Below, in pieces: positions 43,520 to 55,600 of a DNA stretch of 64,000 nt; position 1 is the first letter of the stretch, and every line of letters begins with the position of its first letter. The notes beneath the pieces were generated by a model. The model was given only the letters and a program-made list of their open reading frames with translations, did not search any database and was not told the origin of the DNA. The DNA comes from Lactifluus volemus (Eukaryota > Basidiomycota > Agaricomycetes > Russulales > Russulaceae), in NCBI GenBank assembly GCA_022376515.1, contig WTXI01000001.1, forward strand, positions 62,001 to 126,000, read 5' to 3'. A program made the translations under genes and the position numbers.

Positions 43520-44660
43520 CATTCTAGCTAGAGAATAGCTGGCTATTTGATTAGCTTGGCTCAGTGCTTTGTGACATGTGTCCTATGGCATAGCTCAGCT
43601 AATAGCTTGGCCAGGCTACATGGGCTACCACAATACTACTGTAGTTTAGGTTGACACTTGTTATGGGCAGAGTTACAGTTCCTAAATAGTGCTTTTTCAT
43701 TACTACTGGATGATCATTTGATGTAAGTTATCCTCCCCTTACTAACCAGCTGTTCCTAATTGCTTTGCAGTGACAAAAATGGTCACTCTATCCCTGCCCC
43801 TGGTCACAGTGTGTTGGATGCAGACCATGGCATCATGCTGTCTGCCCCAACGCCTCCTGCTCCTCCGCTGGATCCACTGGCACTGCGGGGCAGTCTACAG
43901 TATCACGCTGATGCCTTCTGCGCCTCTTCTTGGTACGTTGTCACACTGCCACCCTGCCCCAACGTGTCCTAACTTTTTTTTTGCCTTCTCCACTGCCTGG
44001 ACCACCACCTCCTGTGCCACTTCTGCCTCCTGTGCTTCCGTGCCCCTTGCACCACCTGCGCACCTTGCACCTCCTGCACGCCTTGCACCTCCTGCGTGCC
44101 TTGCACCTCTCACACCTCCTCCTATGCTTCCTGCGCCCCATGCCTCCTGCGTCCCTTGCCCCACAGTGGGTATTGGGTTGATGCTTAGCAGACCCCAGAG
44201 GCTAGCCCAGAGGTGCTACGATTTTTTTAGCACCTCCGTCGTCGCCTCGCATCCACCCACTGGGACAGAGGAGACCCCAACTGGTTTGTGATCTCTGTGC
44301 CTTGCTTCCTGTGATGGACAGTGCACGCTCCTCACTTTCAGTTGTGTCAGTGCATTAGCACTTTGAGAAATGCCTTGAGGTGCTTTTAGATTGCCATGTC
44401 TTGTGCTTGCAGATGAGAGAGGATAATAAATGACCCAGAGTGGCTAGAGGAGTGTCCTTGCCTGGATTCAGTGAGCTGCAAGGGCACACCAACATTACAT
44501 AATGAGTTTGAGTTTGAGACTAAGCTGACAAGCTGAATGCTCTAAGCTGCGGCTTAGCCTTGGCTTAAGGTTCTGGCTAAGGTGGCTCGGCTAAATCTGG
44601 TAAGCCGATGCCACAGCTAAATGCAGCTCAGCTCTGGCTAGCTCTGGCTCGTTGAGCCCC
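43520..44660 (+). repeat. CT-rich element relative with GCTAAG/AGCTTGG flanks
   Basis: The core 43760-44170 (CCCCAACGCCTCCTGCTCC, GGATCCACTGGCACTGC, TTGGTACGTTGTCACACTGC) matches the cores at 4800-5600 and 26930-27500. Both flanks (43525-43620 and 44510-44655) are full of GGCTAAG/AGCTCAGCT words. Terminal repeats were not identified. The open frames in the core are compositional. Confidence 0.55.
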
Positions 44661-44757
44661 ACAACACTATGTGTATACACTCCCTTATACAGGTGAACAA
44701 TAAAAAAGCACAAGACATAATAACTGGTAAGAACCCTTGCTGAAATGATAAAACGAC

Positions 44758-45303
44758 TTGACTGACATTGATTATTTCCCTAGCCCGCTCACTTCAACTC
44801 ATAATAACGTCTGCTTTGCTTTAACTCTTTTGTTGCTCATGGATCCATCCATCTCCTCGAATGCTTCTTCTTCCCATTCACTTACTCTTGATCACATCTC
44901 TGTTTCTTGCCCCAAAACCGAAGACTTGTCAATTTGTGCCATTGATCTTGTAAACACTCTGAGGGAAAACTCTCTTGACCTTGCCAACAATGAAATATTG
45001 TCACAGCTTGACTGGGTCCAGTTGGGCCAATTGCCTACATTCATGTTGGTCATCAATGACAGAGATGATGAAGATGAACTGTACAAACCCGCAATATTAG
45101 AATTTGTTGGCAAAATCAGTCCTGCAAATTTCTGGCTATATGCCTGTGGAGGATGGAATGGAGATAGAGGACTGATGAATTCTTGGTCAAAACCATGCCC
45201 CTTTAAAAAGGCCAGGTCAAGAGCTCATGTTTATCACTCATTCTTCCCATTCTATGCCAGATTCTGGACCTCAACCATCGATAATCTCAAGAAGATTGTC
45301 TAG
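44758..45303 (+). pseudogene. Unidentified coding fragment
   Basis: The frame of 181 codons includes MDPSISSNASSSHS, LDWVQLGQLPTFMLVI, EFVGKISPANFWLYACGGWN and FYARFWTSTIDNLKKI. It reads like genuine protein and continues past the stop in frame (LAVACVNSSREKTIDYNVVY), suggesting a decayed gene, likely of transposon origin. I do not recognise the family. Confidence 0.35.
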
Positions 45304-45309
45304 CTGGCA

Positions 45310-46120
45310 GTTGCCTGTGTGAACAGCTCACGTGAAAAGACAATTGATTACAATGTTGTTTATGGCAACAAAGTTAGGATCCAACACTCTGTTTTCTTTG
45401 TGAGTAAAACTTTATCTCATAAAGACTATGAGAAACTAATAAATAAACTGCTGCGCTAAACAGAAAAACAAAGATTCAATCCTGACATCTGCTAAAACAG
45501 GTGGTGATTTGGACAACAACAACAACAAATTGAGCTCAATGCAACCCAATACAGGTACATTGTAAAACCATTGTTGTGTACTATGTTCTCACAAACTAAC
45601 TCAGAAATGGAAACCATCCTGGACCCCCATTTTGCAACTGAAAATATGCCCTGCAAATACGAGGTCGCTGCAAGAGAACTTGAATGCATTGTTGAAGAGG
45701 GCAAATACTCTTTCAACCCTCTTGTCGCATTAGACAACAGATGAAGACTAATTTTGCCCACAATGTACAAACACAAGTTGTCCAGTGCGACGGTCACCAT
45801 TCAGGCGTGGCCGCCACTGTCTCGTTGATGGCCTATTGATGGCCTTGCAATTGGTACAAACATGGCATTGACATGATAGCTGATGATAATAGGTTGACTT
45901 TACAAAGGAAGGTGTGGCTTTAGCAGCTGTGATGTGTATGCAAAAAAGACACAGGTCAATGAGATAATGAGATAACGGAGTAACAATTGATCAGGCCCAG
46001 TAAGTGCTGAAGCATCAAGCTACAACGAGTAGGGCGTGACCCATTAGGGTTATGCCCCACTGTGACAGTGTGGTCCTGTCAGGACACACTGTTGGAAAAA
46101 AACATAAAGACTCATTTGCA
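45310..46120. other. Stretch without recognisable gene
   Basis: Short readable frames (45580-45740) may be the tail of the previous fragment. Nothing else is supported. Confidence 0.35.
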
Positions 46121-46129
46121 TAAAGGAGA

Positions 46130-46370
46130 AAAACATACCAGAGTGACACTAACACATCACAAAACATACCTGTTAAAGTCAACACAAATGTTTTTTTCTG
46201 CACAGAACGAGCAGGAAAGGCAGGATAACAGTCACAAGAAAAGCCGGAAAGAGCAAAAAGAGCCATCTGGTGGCCAAAAAAGGCAAAAAAATTATGTAAA
46301 GTGATTACAAATAACAGTAAGCAGCGGGCATGATTACGCCTGCATAGATACCTTGCAAGCAAGGTAACGA
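46130..46370. repeat. Dispersed repeat ending in hairpin TACCTTGCAAGCAAGGTA
   Basis: Shares CACAAAACATACCTGTTAA and GATTACGCCTGCAT...TACCTTGCAAGCAAGGTA with 29190-29430. The hairpin is a perfect 8-bp stem with an AA loop. It is fused to a truncated foldback element at 46371. Confidence 0.55.
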
Positions 46371-46372
46371 TA

Positions 46373-46512
46373 TTAGATGCTCTTTAAAGCTTACTTGAGT
46401 GTCTTATTAACATTGGTAAGTAGATTTTTCTACTTACCAATGTTAATAAGACACTCAAGTAAGCTTTAAAGAGTATCTAATACAATTTAGGGCCAGATGG
46501 GTTTTCCTGATG
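46373..46512 (+). mobile_element. Truncated foldback element with TTTTCCTGATG end
   Basis: Arms TTAGATGCTCTTTAAAGCTT and its complement pair through ACTTGAGTGTCTTATTAACA. The right end goes on to GGGCCAGATGGGTTTTCCTG, but the left 32 bp are missing. Confidence 0.65.
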
Positions 46513-46835
46513 CAAAGGACCTCAAGCTAGAGGATATAGCTAACCTCTGGTGCTATATTTAAGAAAGATACCAAGGTGGCCAACTTGTTGGTTTTTCTTT
46601 TAAAGTAACATTTTTAAAAGTTAATCAAAGGACCTAATGCTAAGCTTTCAAAGTATGTCAGTGCCAAAGGTAATGTCATTAATATTTCTTATCCTTACTA
46701 CCTTATATGAGTTTACAGATAAAAGAACATTTATATCTCTCTCTTTACTAGGTGTACTACACTGGCTCATGGTCATGTGTAAGGTACATAGTGAGATGCT
46801 TGTTCTCAAATAGATGTTTTTTAGTGCTAAAACTC

Positions 46836-48125
46836 TAGTGATCAACAAGGGTAACCCTGGGGTATCTTTATTGATACCCTTACCCTTACCCCAGCAAACC
46901 CTTACCCCAAGGCTGGGGTTGGGGTTTTTGTGAGGTATAGGCAGGGGTACACAGACCTGACCTGGAGGTTAGTGTTGGGGTCATGCCTTCTATGAGGTAA
47001 GTGTGTCACTGTGTGTGCCATTGTCTCCACCTACTGCTGCTGCCACTGCCACCCCACTGCATCTAATTAAAGCATCTGTTTCAACCTCTGCCTGTCTCCT
47101 TGCTTCCATTATTGTCTCCCTGCTACATGCATGCCACTACACCTTGCCATATTATCCAACCCTGCCTCATCTGTCATCCTGCTGCTCTCTTGCTTCCCTG
47201 CTACATGCACACTTCTGCACTTTGCCAAAATATCCATTGTTACCTTATCTACCCTCCTGTTGTTCATCTTACCTCCATTCTGCCTGCGCACTGCTATGCC
47301 TCATCATAGCATCCATTTCTGCCTCTGCCTTTCTCCTTACTTCTCTTATTGACTCCCTGCTGCATGTGTGCCACTGTGTCTTGCCATATTGTCCAACCCC
47401 ACCTCATCTATCATCCTATTGCCCCTCTCACTTCCCTGCCACATGTGTGCCACTAAGCTTCTCCACAGTGTCCATTTCTGCCATGTCCACTCTGCTGTTG
47501 TCTCCCCCACCTCTCTTTTGCATGTGCGCCACTGCATCTCATAAGAGTGTCCATTTCTGCTGCCTCCTCATCACCCTGTTCATCTGACCGCTTCCCTGCT
47601 ATGCACACTGCTGTGCCTTGCCACAACATGTACTCCCACTGCCTCTGCCCTCCTGCTGTTCCCCTCATCTCCCTGTCATGCACACACTACCACACATTGC
47701 CATAGCATCCACTCCCTCCTTCTCTGCCACCCTGTTATTCACCTCATCTTCTTGCTGTGCATGTGCAGCTGCACATTGCCATAGCATCCATTCTCATCTC
47801 TTTCACCCTTCTGTTGTTCTTCTTGCCTCCCTGTCATATGCACACCACTGCACCTTATCACAGCATCCATTTCCACCACCACCTCTCCCCCTGCTCCTCT
47901 CATTGCTTCTCTGAGTATGCCTGGGCCCCTACCAACACATTCCCCCCTGTTGCATCCTCAGACATCTTCTCTGTTACTCTTCTATTGTCTTCACCTGCTA
48001 TGGCATCTGGGGTACCTCTGGGGTCTGGGGGTCTGTTGGGGTATGCGAAAACATACCCTTACCCTTACCCCACAGTTACCCTACCCTCAAACCCCAGGGG
48101 TTTGAGATACCCCTGTTGATCACTA
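46836..48125 (-). mobile_element. hAT-like element, copy 3 (1290 bp), right inversion junction
   Basis: Same length, ends and core as copies 1 and 2, reversed relative to them. Flanks are TAAAACTC (46828-46835) and CCAACACC (48126-48133), again not a duplication. TAAAACTC is the reverse complement of the left flank of copy 2, and CCAACACC that of its right flank. Confidence 0.9.
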
Positions 48126-48690
48126 CCAACACCTTGTTGGGGTCAAGAAGCTGCTCTCAGGTGACCTGGTGACTGGATTCAAGCTTGATTCTCAGGCTGA
48201 TCCTGATCTGGTATGTGAAGCCTGTAAAGCTGGCAAGATGCACTCAGATCCATTCCCTCCATTCACCTCTAGAGCATCTAGACCCCTCCAACTTGTCCAC
48301 AGTGATCTCCATGGGCCTGTGAAGGTGTCAACTCATCGGGAATTTCACTACTGGGTTGCTTTCATTGATGACTTCTCTCGCTTTAAGGCTGTCTATCTGT
48401 TGAAGTGCAAATCTGAGACATTCTCTGCCTTCAAATAGTTCAAAGCATGGGCAGAGAACATCACAGGACAGAGGATTGGGACGCTTAGAGATGACAAGGG
48501 AGGGGAGTACATGTCTAAGGAGTTTGACAACTTCTGCATTGATCATGGCATCCAGAGGCAGCACACACCTAGGAATCGTCCACAGCAGAATGGGGTCACT
48601 GAGAGGGCTAATAGGACGATGGAGGAGAGCATCATCTGTATGCTTCATGAGTCTGGCATGCCACCATCTTTCTGGGGATCTCCCTTTAAT
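48126..48690 (+). pseudogene. Ty1/copia integrase fragment, other half of the split element
   Basis: The frame resumes with GVKKLLSGDLVTGFKLDSQ, the CEACKAGK zinc-binding pair, HSDLHGPV, FIDDFSRFKAVYLLKCKSE, a TAG near 48438, DDKGGEYMS and RPQQNGVTERANRTM, so the integrase HHCC and DDE landmarks are in order. It breaks off at MPPSFWG. It continues the sequence left off at 32566 on the minus strand. Confidence 0.85.
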
Positions 48691-48699
48691 GGTCTCTGC

Positions 48700-51051
48700 T
48701 CATTCTGGATCACCAGGGTCAGTCAGTCATGACAAGGGAATAACTACACCCCATGGACACCACTCACACCAGTGCTCACACAACATACAGCCCATTCAAC
48801 AAAACCATTTCAGAACATTCATCTTTGATCTGAGTTGGCCAAGTGACTCAATCCTTGACCCAGACATAAGCAACTGGTGTGCTTGGAGTCTCAAGATCAA
48901 ATTGGTTGCTGACAAGACAGGCATGCGTCATTGGTTGGATGGTACCCTCCCACGCCTCAACCTGCTCTTGTACTCCAAAGCAGCCCAGATCTGGGAGACA
49001 ACAAACCTCTCCCTGCACACATTTATCATAGAACACATCATACCCTCAGAAGTTGACAATGCACTGGCTTTTAAGACAGTGTTTGAAGTCTATGAACACC
49101 TACAGAAGCATCATGGATGACAGGGTCTCTATACCCAGCTCCTACTCCTCAAGAAAGCCCTCAAGATCTAGTTCGATCCCAATGTTTCACTTATGGTCAC
49201 ACTCAACAACTTGAAGCACGCCTACAACAACATTATTAGCATGGGAGACATTGACAATGAGAAGATCTACTCCATACTCATCATCAATCCCTTGGGTGAT
49301 CGCTTCAGCACACTCCAATCAGCCATTCAGGCCATGATGGAAGAACCTGGGTACATGCCCAACAAACTTATTTGCTGCATCAAGAGAGAACAAACCCTCA
49401 ATCGTAACAGGGCATGTGCTGCTGGCCTGAACACTATGGGAGCCACAGCCCTCACTGCAACCACATCTTTCGCCTTGTGTGAAAAGAACATGGTCATCTG
49501 CACCAATTGTAAAAGTGTCAACCACACAGTGAACTTCTGCATACAACCTGAGGGAAAAATGGCTGGACACACCATTAACAAAGCATGGGCAGCACAACAT
49601 GCTGCAGTAAATAATGTTACGGAATCAGGACACATTGCACCCTATGCTTCCATAACCCACTGACTCACTTAGATAACATCCCTTTCACACCTTTGTCTAT
49701 TGTGATGACTGATCTATTGTTTCATTCCTATTGTTCTACCTTTCTCATCCAGTGTTATTGTCCTCATGTCCTATTGTTTCAGAGATTCTATTGTTTGACC
49801 TCTTTTGGTAGAACAATCAACTGTACTTGTATAAGTAGGCCTCAGCTGGTAGCTTGTACCCCAGCTTTGGCTTTAACCTGAATCTACTGTCTTTACTCTT
49901 CTAGAGCACCTAAGAACTCCTCTTCTCTTATCCTCTTATATGCCCTACCAAGGCTGTCAAAGCTTGGTGATTGTGCTACAACACTACAAGGCTCTGCACA
50001 TCGTCATCTTGAGTGACCCTGAGACTAGATCTTAGGAGAGACCAGGACTATTGAACCCTAGTTGGGACCTGGCCCTAGTAAAGCCATAACAAATAAACCT
50101 TCATGCTTGAACACGAGTGGTCAACCCCAAATGCAAACACAGACTGCGCTTGTTGTCACTACCAATCAATTCTCTCCAGCTATAGCCACTCCACCTGCAA
50201 CATCCCAGCCCCAGCCTCTGAAGCAAATCATGCTAAATGGTGTCTCTTATGTGTTGTCCACCCAGACTGCTACTATGTCAACTACGCTCCCTCCAGCAGT
50301 TGACCTATCGGTCAATACACCAATGCCTGATTATGACTATCACGTATATCTGGCTTGTGTTGATGGCCCTGCCACTGCATCCATTGATTGGGCATATCAT
50401 ACCTCCCCTGACATTATCGACATCACCTGTGCCCTGCTCACCTTCTCTGCCACACAAAGTCCTGTAAATGACATTACCAACCACCCCTTCATTTTTGATA
50501 CAGGTGTCACTTGTCACATCTTGTCAGACCGCTCAGACTTCAAGCAATTCTGCTCTATCCCCCCCTTCGCCATCAAAGGCCTCAGGGGCAGCTGCATTTA
50601 TGCTGTCAGGATTGGTGATGTTGATATCACAGTTGGCAAAGGTTGCAAATTAACTCTCCATGATGTTCTCTTTATACCTATCTCAACCATCTGCCTCATT
50701 TCCATTCAGGTGTTGAACAAATCTGGGTGTTATGTCACCCATTTCAATTCATTTTCATGCTGGGTTACCAACCCCAGCAACACCGTTATTGCACGTGGCT
50801 CTGTCTCTCAAGACTGTTCCCTCTACATTTTTTCCACTGTCTCTGCCCTGCTTATCTCACACTCGCCAACATCTGCAACATATTCACAGGCCTTTTATGC
50901 CTCTCATGTGCCTGACCTCACTACCTGGCACCACAGGTTAGGTCACTGCGGTGTTCAGACTACTATGGTGTATCGTACACTTGGCGGTACACTCACTCAG
51001 CGGTCACACTTTGTCACAGCTTACCATAGCAGATGTTTTGATCTCTGCTGA
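48700..51051 (+). pseudogene. Ty1/copia family 2, gag-protease-integrase start
   Basis: Gag (ILDPDISNWCAWSLKIKLV, GTLPRLNLLLYSKAAQIWE) runs with stops near 49118 and 49170 to a CCHC knuckle CTNCKSVNHTVNFC. A gypsy solo LTR is inserted at 49615-50091; after it the frame resumes (TALVVTTNQFSPAIATPPA) to the protease block PFIFDTGVTCHILSD and the integrase start TWHHRLGHCG. It ends at 51051 without RT. This may be the same family whose RNase H end is at 38606-38892. Confidence 0.75.
49615..50091 (+). mobile_element. Ty3/gypsy solo LTR (477 bp), TSD AATAA
   Basis: TGTTACGGAATCAGG...GCCATAACA is flanked by AATAA at 49610-49614 and 50092-50096. It is in the same orientation as the gypsy element at 58482 and about 38 bp shorter than its LTR. 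Confidence 0.9.
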
Positions 51052-51184
51052 ACTGTGTGGAGGCCCAAGTGAGCATGCGGGGGTGATTGCCACTGAGCAG
51101 GTAGTAACGAGATTACAAAATGTGTGGTTAGAACTATGGGTAATAGAGTTATAATGTTAAAGAAAGTTGAAAAAATGTGATTTA

Positions 51185-52339
51185 TCAATTAAGGAGGGAA
51201 TTGGGTTTGAGTTCCAAGTCAGGGGGAGGTGCGTTAGCTTCATATGACAGAGGCATGGCTACCACTTGTCTAGCCCATGTTTTTGAGGGTCCACCAAATA
51301 GGGAATTAAAGTGTGGGTGGTGCGCAAGAGCACTTCTTGTTTCATCTAGATTAAGATAGGCCTTGATTCGCTCTTGGAGGGATGCAATGGTTCCACCCTG
51401 TTCCAACCCAAGGGCCCCAGCAAGGATCACAAAATTCCTCATGGTGTTTGTATATCGAAAGGGGTCTGAAAACATTTGTTTTGATACCTTGTGCAATTTG
51501 GGCTGTGTGTGTGTCATCTTCAGCCTTCTTCTCAGCCTTCTTCCAGGCATCTGCTTGTTCCTTTTTGGCCTTCTTGGCCTGCTCTGCAACAAAGACATCT
51601 CAGAGCTCTGGCAAAGTTACAAACTGGCCATCGACCTTCTTCATTAATGTCACCTTCTTCCCCTTGTTGGCCAATTTCTCTGCAAAATGAGCAACCTTTC
51701 GCTCTGCAATGGTACAATGAGTGTTAGCGGCCTCAAGCTGCCAGGTTTGATCCTGATACATCTCCAGCAGTGCCTTGTTCTGAGCATGATGAAACTGGAG
51801 CTGCTTCCATAGATCATCTGGGGAAGACTGGACCATCGAGTTGTAGGACAGAATAGGGGGTAGAGTAAGCCAGGAAAGGCTTGGTGCCAATGAGCGCATG
51901 ATGCAAGATGTTGAGAGGATTGGCTCCATGTTATCCTTGGCCACTGAGTCAGAGTCTGAAAGGAGCTCAAAATCGGAGTTGGAGTCATTGCTGCTCAGGC
52001 CATGATTGGTGAAGTTAAAACCTCACTGGGGTATGAGAATGGGAGATGAGACTGGGCCACTATTGATGAGACAAAACTTGGGGCAAAATCCTGCTCACTA
52101 AAGAGGTCTATTCTAAGCCCCCTTGCAAGGCAGTTGTTGGCATGGACATACCACTTCTTTTGAAGACAGCCAAAGACACCAACATCAAGGGGCTGCAATT
52201 TGTGGGTTGTTTTTGAGGGGAATGCGATGATAATTATTGATGCACCGTAGGCCATGGATTTGATTTCGTCTGTCTCATGTGAGTTGTGATCATTGAGCAT
52301 GAGAACAATTGGCATGTCATTTTTACAAAGGGTGTCCAC
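51185..52339 (-). pseudogene. pogo-like DDE transposase relic with coiled-coil and SAP-like tail
   Basis: Minus strand: MLNDHNSHETDEIKSMAYG, FPSKTTHKLQPLDVGVFGCL and KKWYVHANNCLARG are the last part of a DDE_1 (pogo/Tigger type) catalytic core. A frameshifted linker, then a helical segment (QLQFHHAQNKALLEMYQDQ, AERKVAHFAEKLANKGKKV) and finally a SAP-like tail (FVILAGALGLEQGGTIASLQ, ERIKAYLNLDETRSALAHH, FNSLFGG) follow. The N-terminal CENP-B-like and first DDE parts are cut off by the copia LTR at 52341. SAP domains generally bind AT-rich DNA; a role in targeting here would be inference. Confidence 0.75.
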
Positions 52340-52340
52340 C

Positions 52341-52583
52341 TGTTTTAACTGGAGCTGTGAAGGGCCCTTGAGTCACAGAGGACCAAGGGGACTGCAGTGG
52401 AGAGAATGAGACTGTATTGACCAAAGACAATGATAACAACTGACCTGTAGTGGAGAGAATGAGACTGAAGGCCCCAAAACTCCGTCCACTGCAGTAAAGG
52501 CAAACCTGACTAAGCATATACTAAATAAGGAAGGCAAATAGTCACAGAAGCGTTGGGCTGACACTACAGTAGCCCAAATAACA
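52341..52583 (-). mobile_element. Ty1/copia 3' LTR (243 bp)
   Basis: On the minus strand the purine tract TGGGGGAG is followed directly by TGTTATTTGGGC; the LTR ends CCAGTTAAAACA at 52341. The outer flank is CCACC (52336-52340). Confidence 0.85.
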
Positions 52584-52608
52584 CTCCCCCATGTCAGTAC
52601 AACAGGTT

Positions 52609-55600
52609 CTAATGTGAATCAGAAGTCAATCCAAGCATTGAAATGCACCTATGTACTTTGAACCGATCTAAGGCCTTTGTGAAGATATCAGTAGCCATGT
52701 CAGAAGTAGAAACAAATGTAGGTGTAATAAAACCGTCCTGAACAGCATCTCTCAACCAAAATAAGCGAAGAGAAAGATGCTTCATCTTGCTGTGATGCTC
52801 TGGGTTCTTGCTCACAGCAATGGCGCTCTGATTGTCCATCCTGAGCAATGATGGTCCAGAGATCAAGTATCCAAGCTCCCCCATGAACTGACGCATCCAA
52901 AGGATCTCCTTTCCGGCCTCAACAGCAGCAATGTGCTCTGCTTCAGTGGTGGACAGAGCAACAAGTGCCTGAAGCTTAGAGCTCCAGGAGACTGCACCAG
53001 TGCCAATCTTGACCACAAACCCTCCAGTGGACTTCCCATTGTCAGAATTGCCTCCATGGTCCGAATCAGAGTAAGTGATGAAGGGCTCTGGACTGTCAGA
53101 AGGCTGATAGACGAGCTTGTAGTCCATTGTGCCCTTGAGATAGCGCAAAACATGCTTGACTGCTTGCCAGTGCTGAAGACCAGGATTGGAGTTGAATCTG
53201 GCAAGAACTCCGGCAGAGTAGGCAATGTCTGGCCTTGTGGTCACAGCCAGATACATGAGGGACCCAACAATGGAGATATAGGGAAGTTGGCGCATCTCAG
53301 CAGCTTCTGCATCGCTCTGAGGGACATGGAGGTGGAAAGGCGTGATCCAGGGTTGAGAGGAGTGGAGACAGGCTTACAATCATGCAGACCATGCTCCTGG
53401 AGGAGGTTGGCAATGAACTGGCTCTGAGAGAGGGAAAGGGAATGTTTGGAGCGGTCTCTGTGAATCTCCATGCCCAGGAGTTGAGTAGTGGCTCCAAGAT
53501 CACGGAGTTTGAAGTGAGAAGACAGCTCCTGAATCACTGAGTCAATCTGGGCACCATCTTTGCAAGCCAGGGTGATATCATCCACAAAAACAGGCATTAG
53601 GATGCGCACATCGCCTCTGAGGTAGATATACAGTCCATGGTCAGACTGGACGCGTTGGAAGCCCATAGACTTGGGCACAGAGTAGAGGGTCTGGTTCCAA
53701 ACTCGACCAGCTTGCTTCAACCCATACAATGACTTCCTCAACCTACACACATGGTCTGGTCCACCAACCTCAAATCCCTCAGGCTGCTGCATGTAGATCT
53801 CCTCCTCAAGAGTGCCATTCAGATAGGCATGAGAGATGTCCACAGAACGGAGCTCAAGGTCCTCCAAGGCAGCAATGGCAAGGATGATTCTGATGGTGGA
53901 ATAGCGAACAGTAGGGGCAAATGTCTCCTTGAAGTCAAAGGCAGGGCGCTGGGAGTAGCCTTTTGCGACCAATCTCGCCTTGTAGCGTTCAAGGGAGCCA
54001 TCAGCATTGTACTTGACCTTGAAGAACCATCTGGAGCCTATTGCACGCTTCCCAGGGGGCAACTTGACAACTTCCCAAGTGCCATTGACACTGTGGGCCT
54101 CCATCTCTTCTTCACAAGCTTTGTGCCACAGATCTGCATCAGAGCGTCGCTGAGAGAGCTTATAGGAAGGGGCTCAGCTACAGAGGCTCCATGGGCGTTC
54201 AGGAGGTCAAGGGGATCATCAGATGATTCCTCCTCTTCATCACTAGATGGAATGGTCGGAGTAGGCTCTCTGTGCTGTCTGTAGCGCTGTGGGACAGTCC
54301 ATTGCTCAGCTAACCACTCCTCCCTAGGACATCTGAGGCACTGAGGGCGTGAGGGAAGAGTGTCTGAAGGTGCTGGTGAAGCAGATGGACTGATTGGAAG
54401 TGAGATGGATGAGAAAGGAGTGCTAGGAGATGGATGGTGTGATGAGGAAGGTGAAGGATCGGAGTCTGGCTCAGCAGTGTAGAAGGGAGCAGATGGAGGT
54501 GTCTGAGGGCGAACTGAAGGCAGATCAGATGAAGTAGACCCATCTCCCCCATGAGCTGGCGTCTGTGAGAGCTCAGAATCACTAGGGGCGTCAGGGAGCA
54601 GCTCAGGAAGCGCAACAAGAGGGGTAGGAGCCTCCAGAAGGGAATTAAGGCGAGGGGGTGGGATGAAAGGAGTAGAGTGCTTCTGAAGCATGAAAAAGCG
54701 TTCATCAAAGTCAGCTCTCTCTGAGATGATCACCTTCTTGGTCACTGGATTGTAGAACTTCCAAGCCTTGTAGCCATCAGGGTATCCAATGAAGACACAC
54801 TTCTCCATGTGCACTCCAAGGCTGCCAAGTGGACGCTTGTCCTTCTGAATGAGAACATAAGCAGTGCAGCCCCAAACTCGGAGCCTAGAGACGTCTGGCT
54901 TGGACCCAAGGAATGCCTGGTGAGGTGTAGAATCAGAGAGAGTAGAAGTGGTGATCCTGTTGCTGATATGAATGAATGAAGCCAAGGCCTCTCCCCAGAA
55001 AGATGGTGGCATGCCAGACTCATGAAGCATAGAGATAATGCCCTCCTCCATCGTCCTATTAGCCCTCTCAGCGACCCCATTCTGCTGTGGACGATTCCTA
55101 GCTGTGTGCTGCCTCTGGATGCCATGATCAATGCAGAAGTTCTCAAACTCCTTAGACATGTACTCCCCTCCCTTGTCATCTCTAAGTGTCCCAATCCTCT
55201 GTCCTGTGACGTTCTCTGCCCATGCCTTGAACTGTTTGAAGGCAGAGAATGTCTCAGATTTGCGCTTCAACAGATAGACAGCCTTAAAGCGAGAGAAGTC
55301 ATCAATGAAGGCAACCCAGTAGTGAAATCCCTGATGAGTTGACACCTTCACAGGCCCATGGAGATCACTGTGGACGAGTTGGAGGGGTCTAGATGCTCTA
55401 GAGGTGGATGGAGGGAATGGATCTGCGTGCATCTTGCCAGCTTTACAGGCTTCACATACCAGATCAGGATCAGCTTGAGAATCAAGCTTGAATCCAGTCA
55501 CCAGGTTACCTGAGAGCAGCTTCTTGACCCCAGCAACGTGTTGGTGACAGAGGCGTCGATGCCAGAGGTCCCAGTCCATAGGGAGAGTGGTAGAAGCTGA

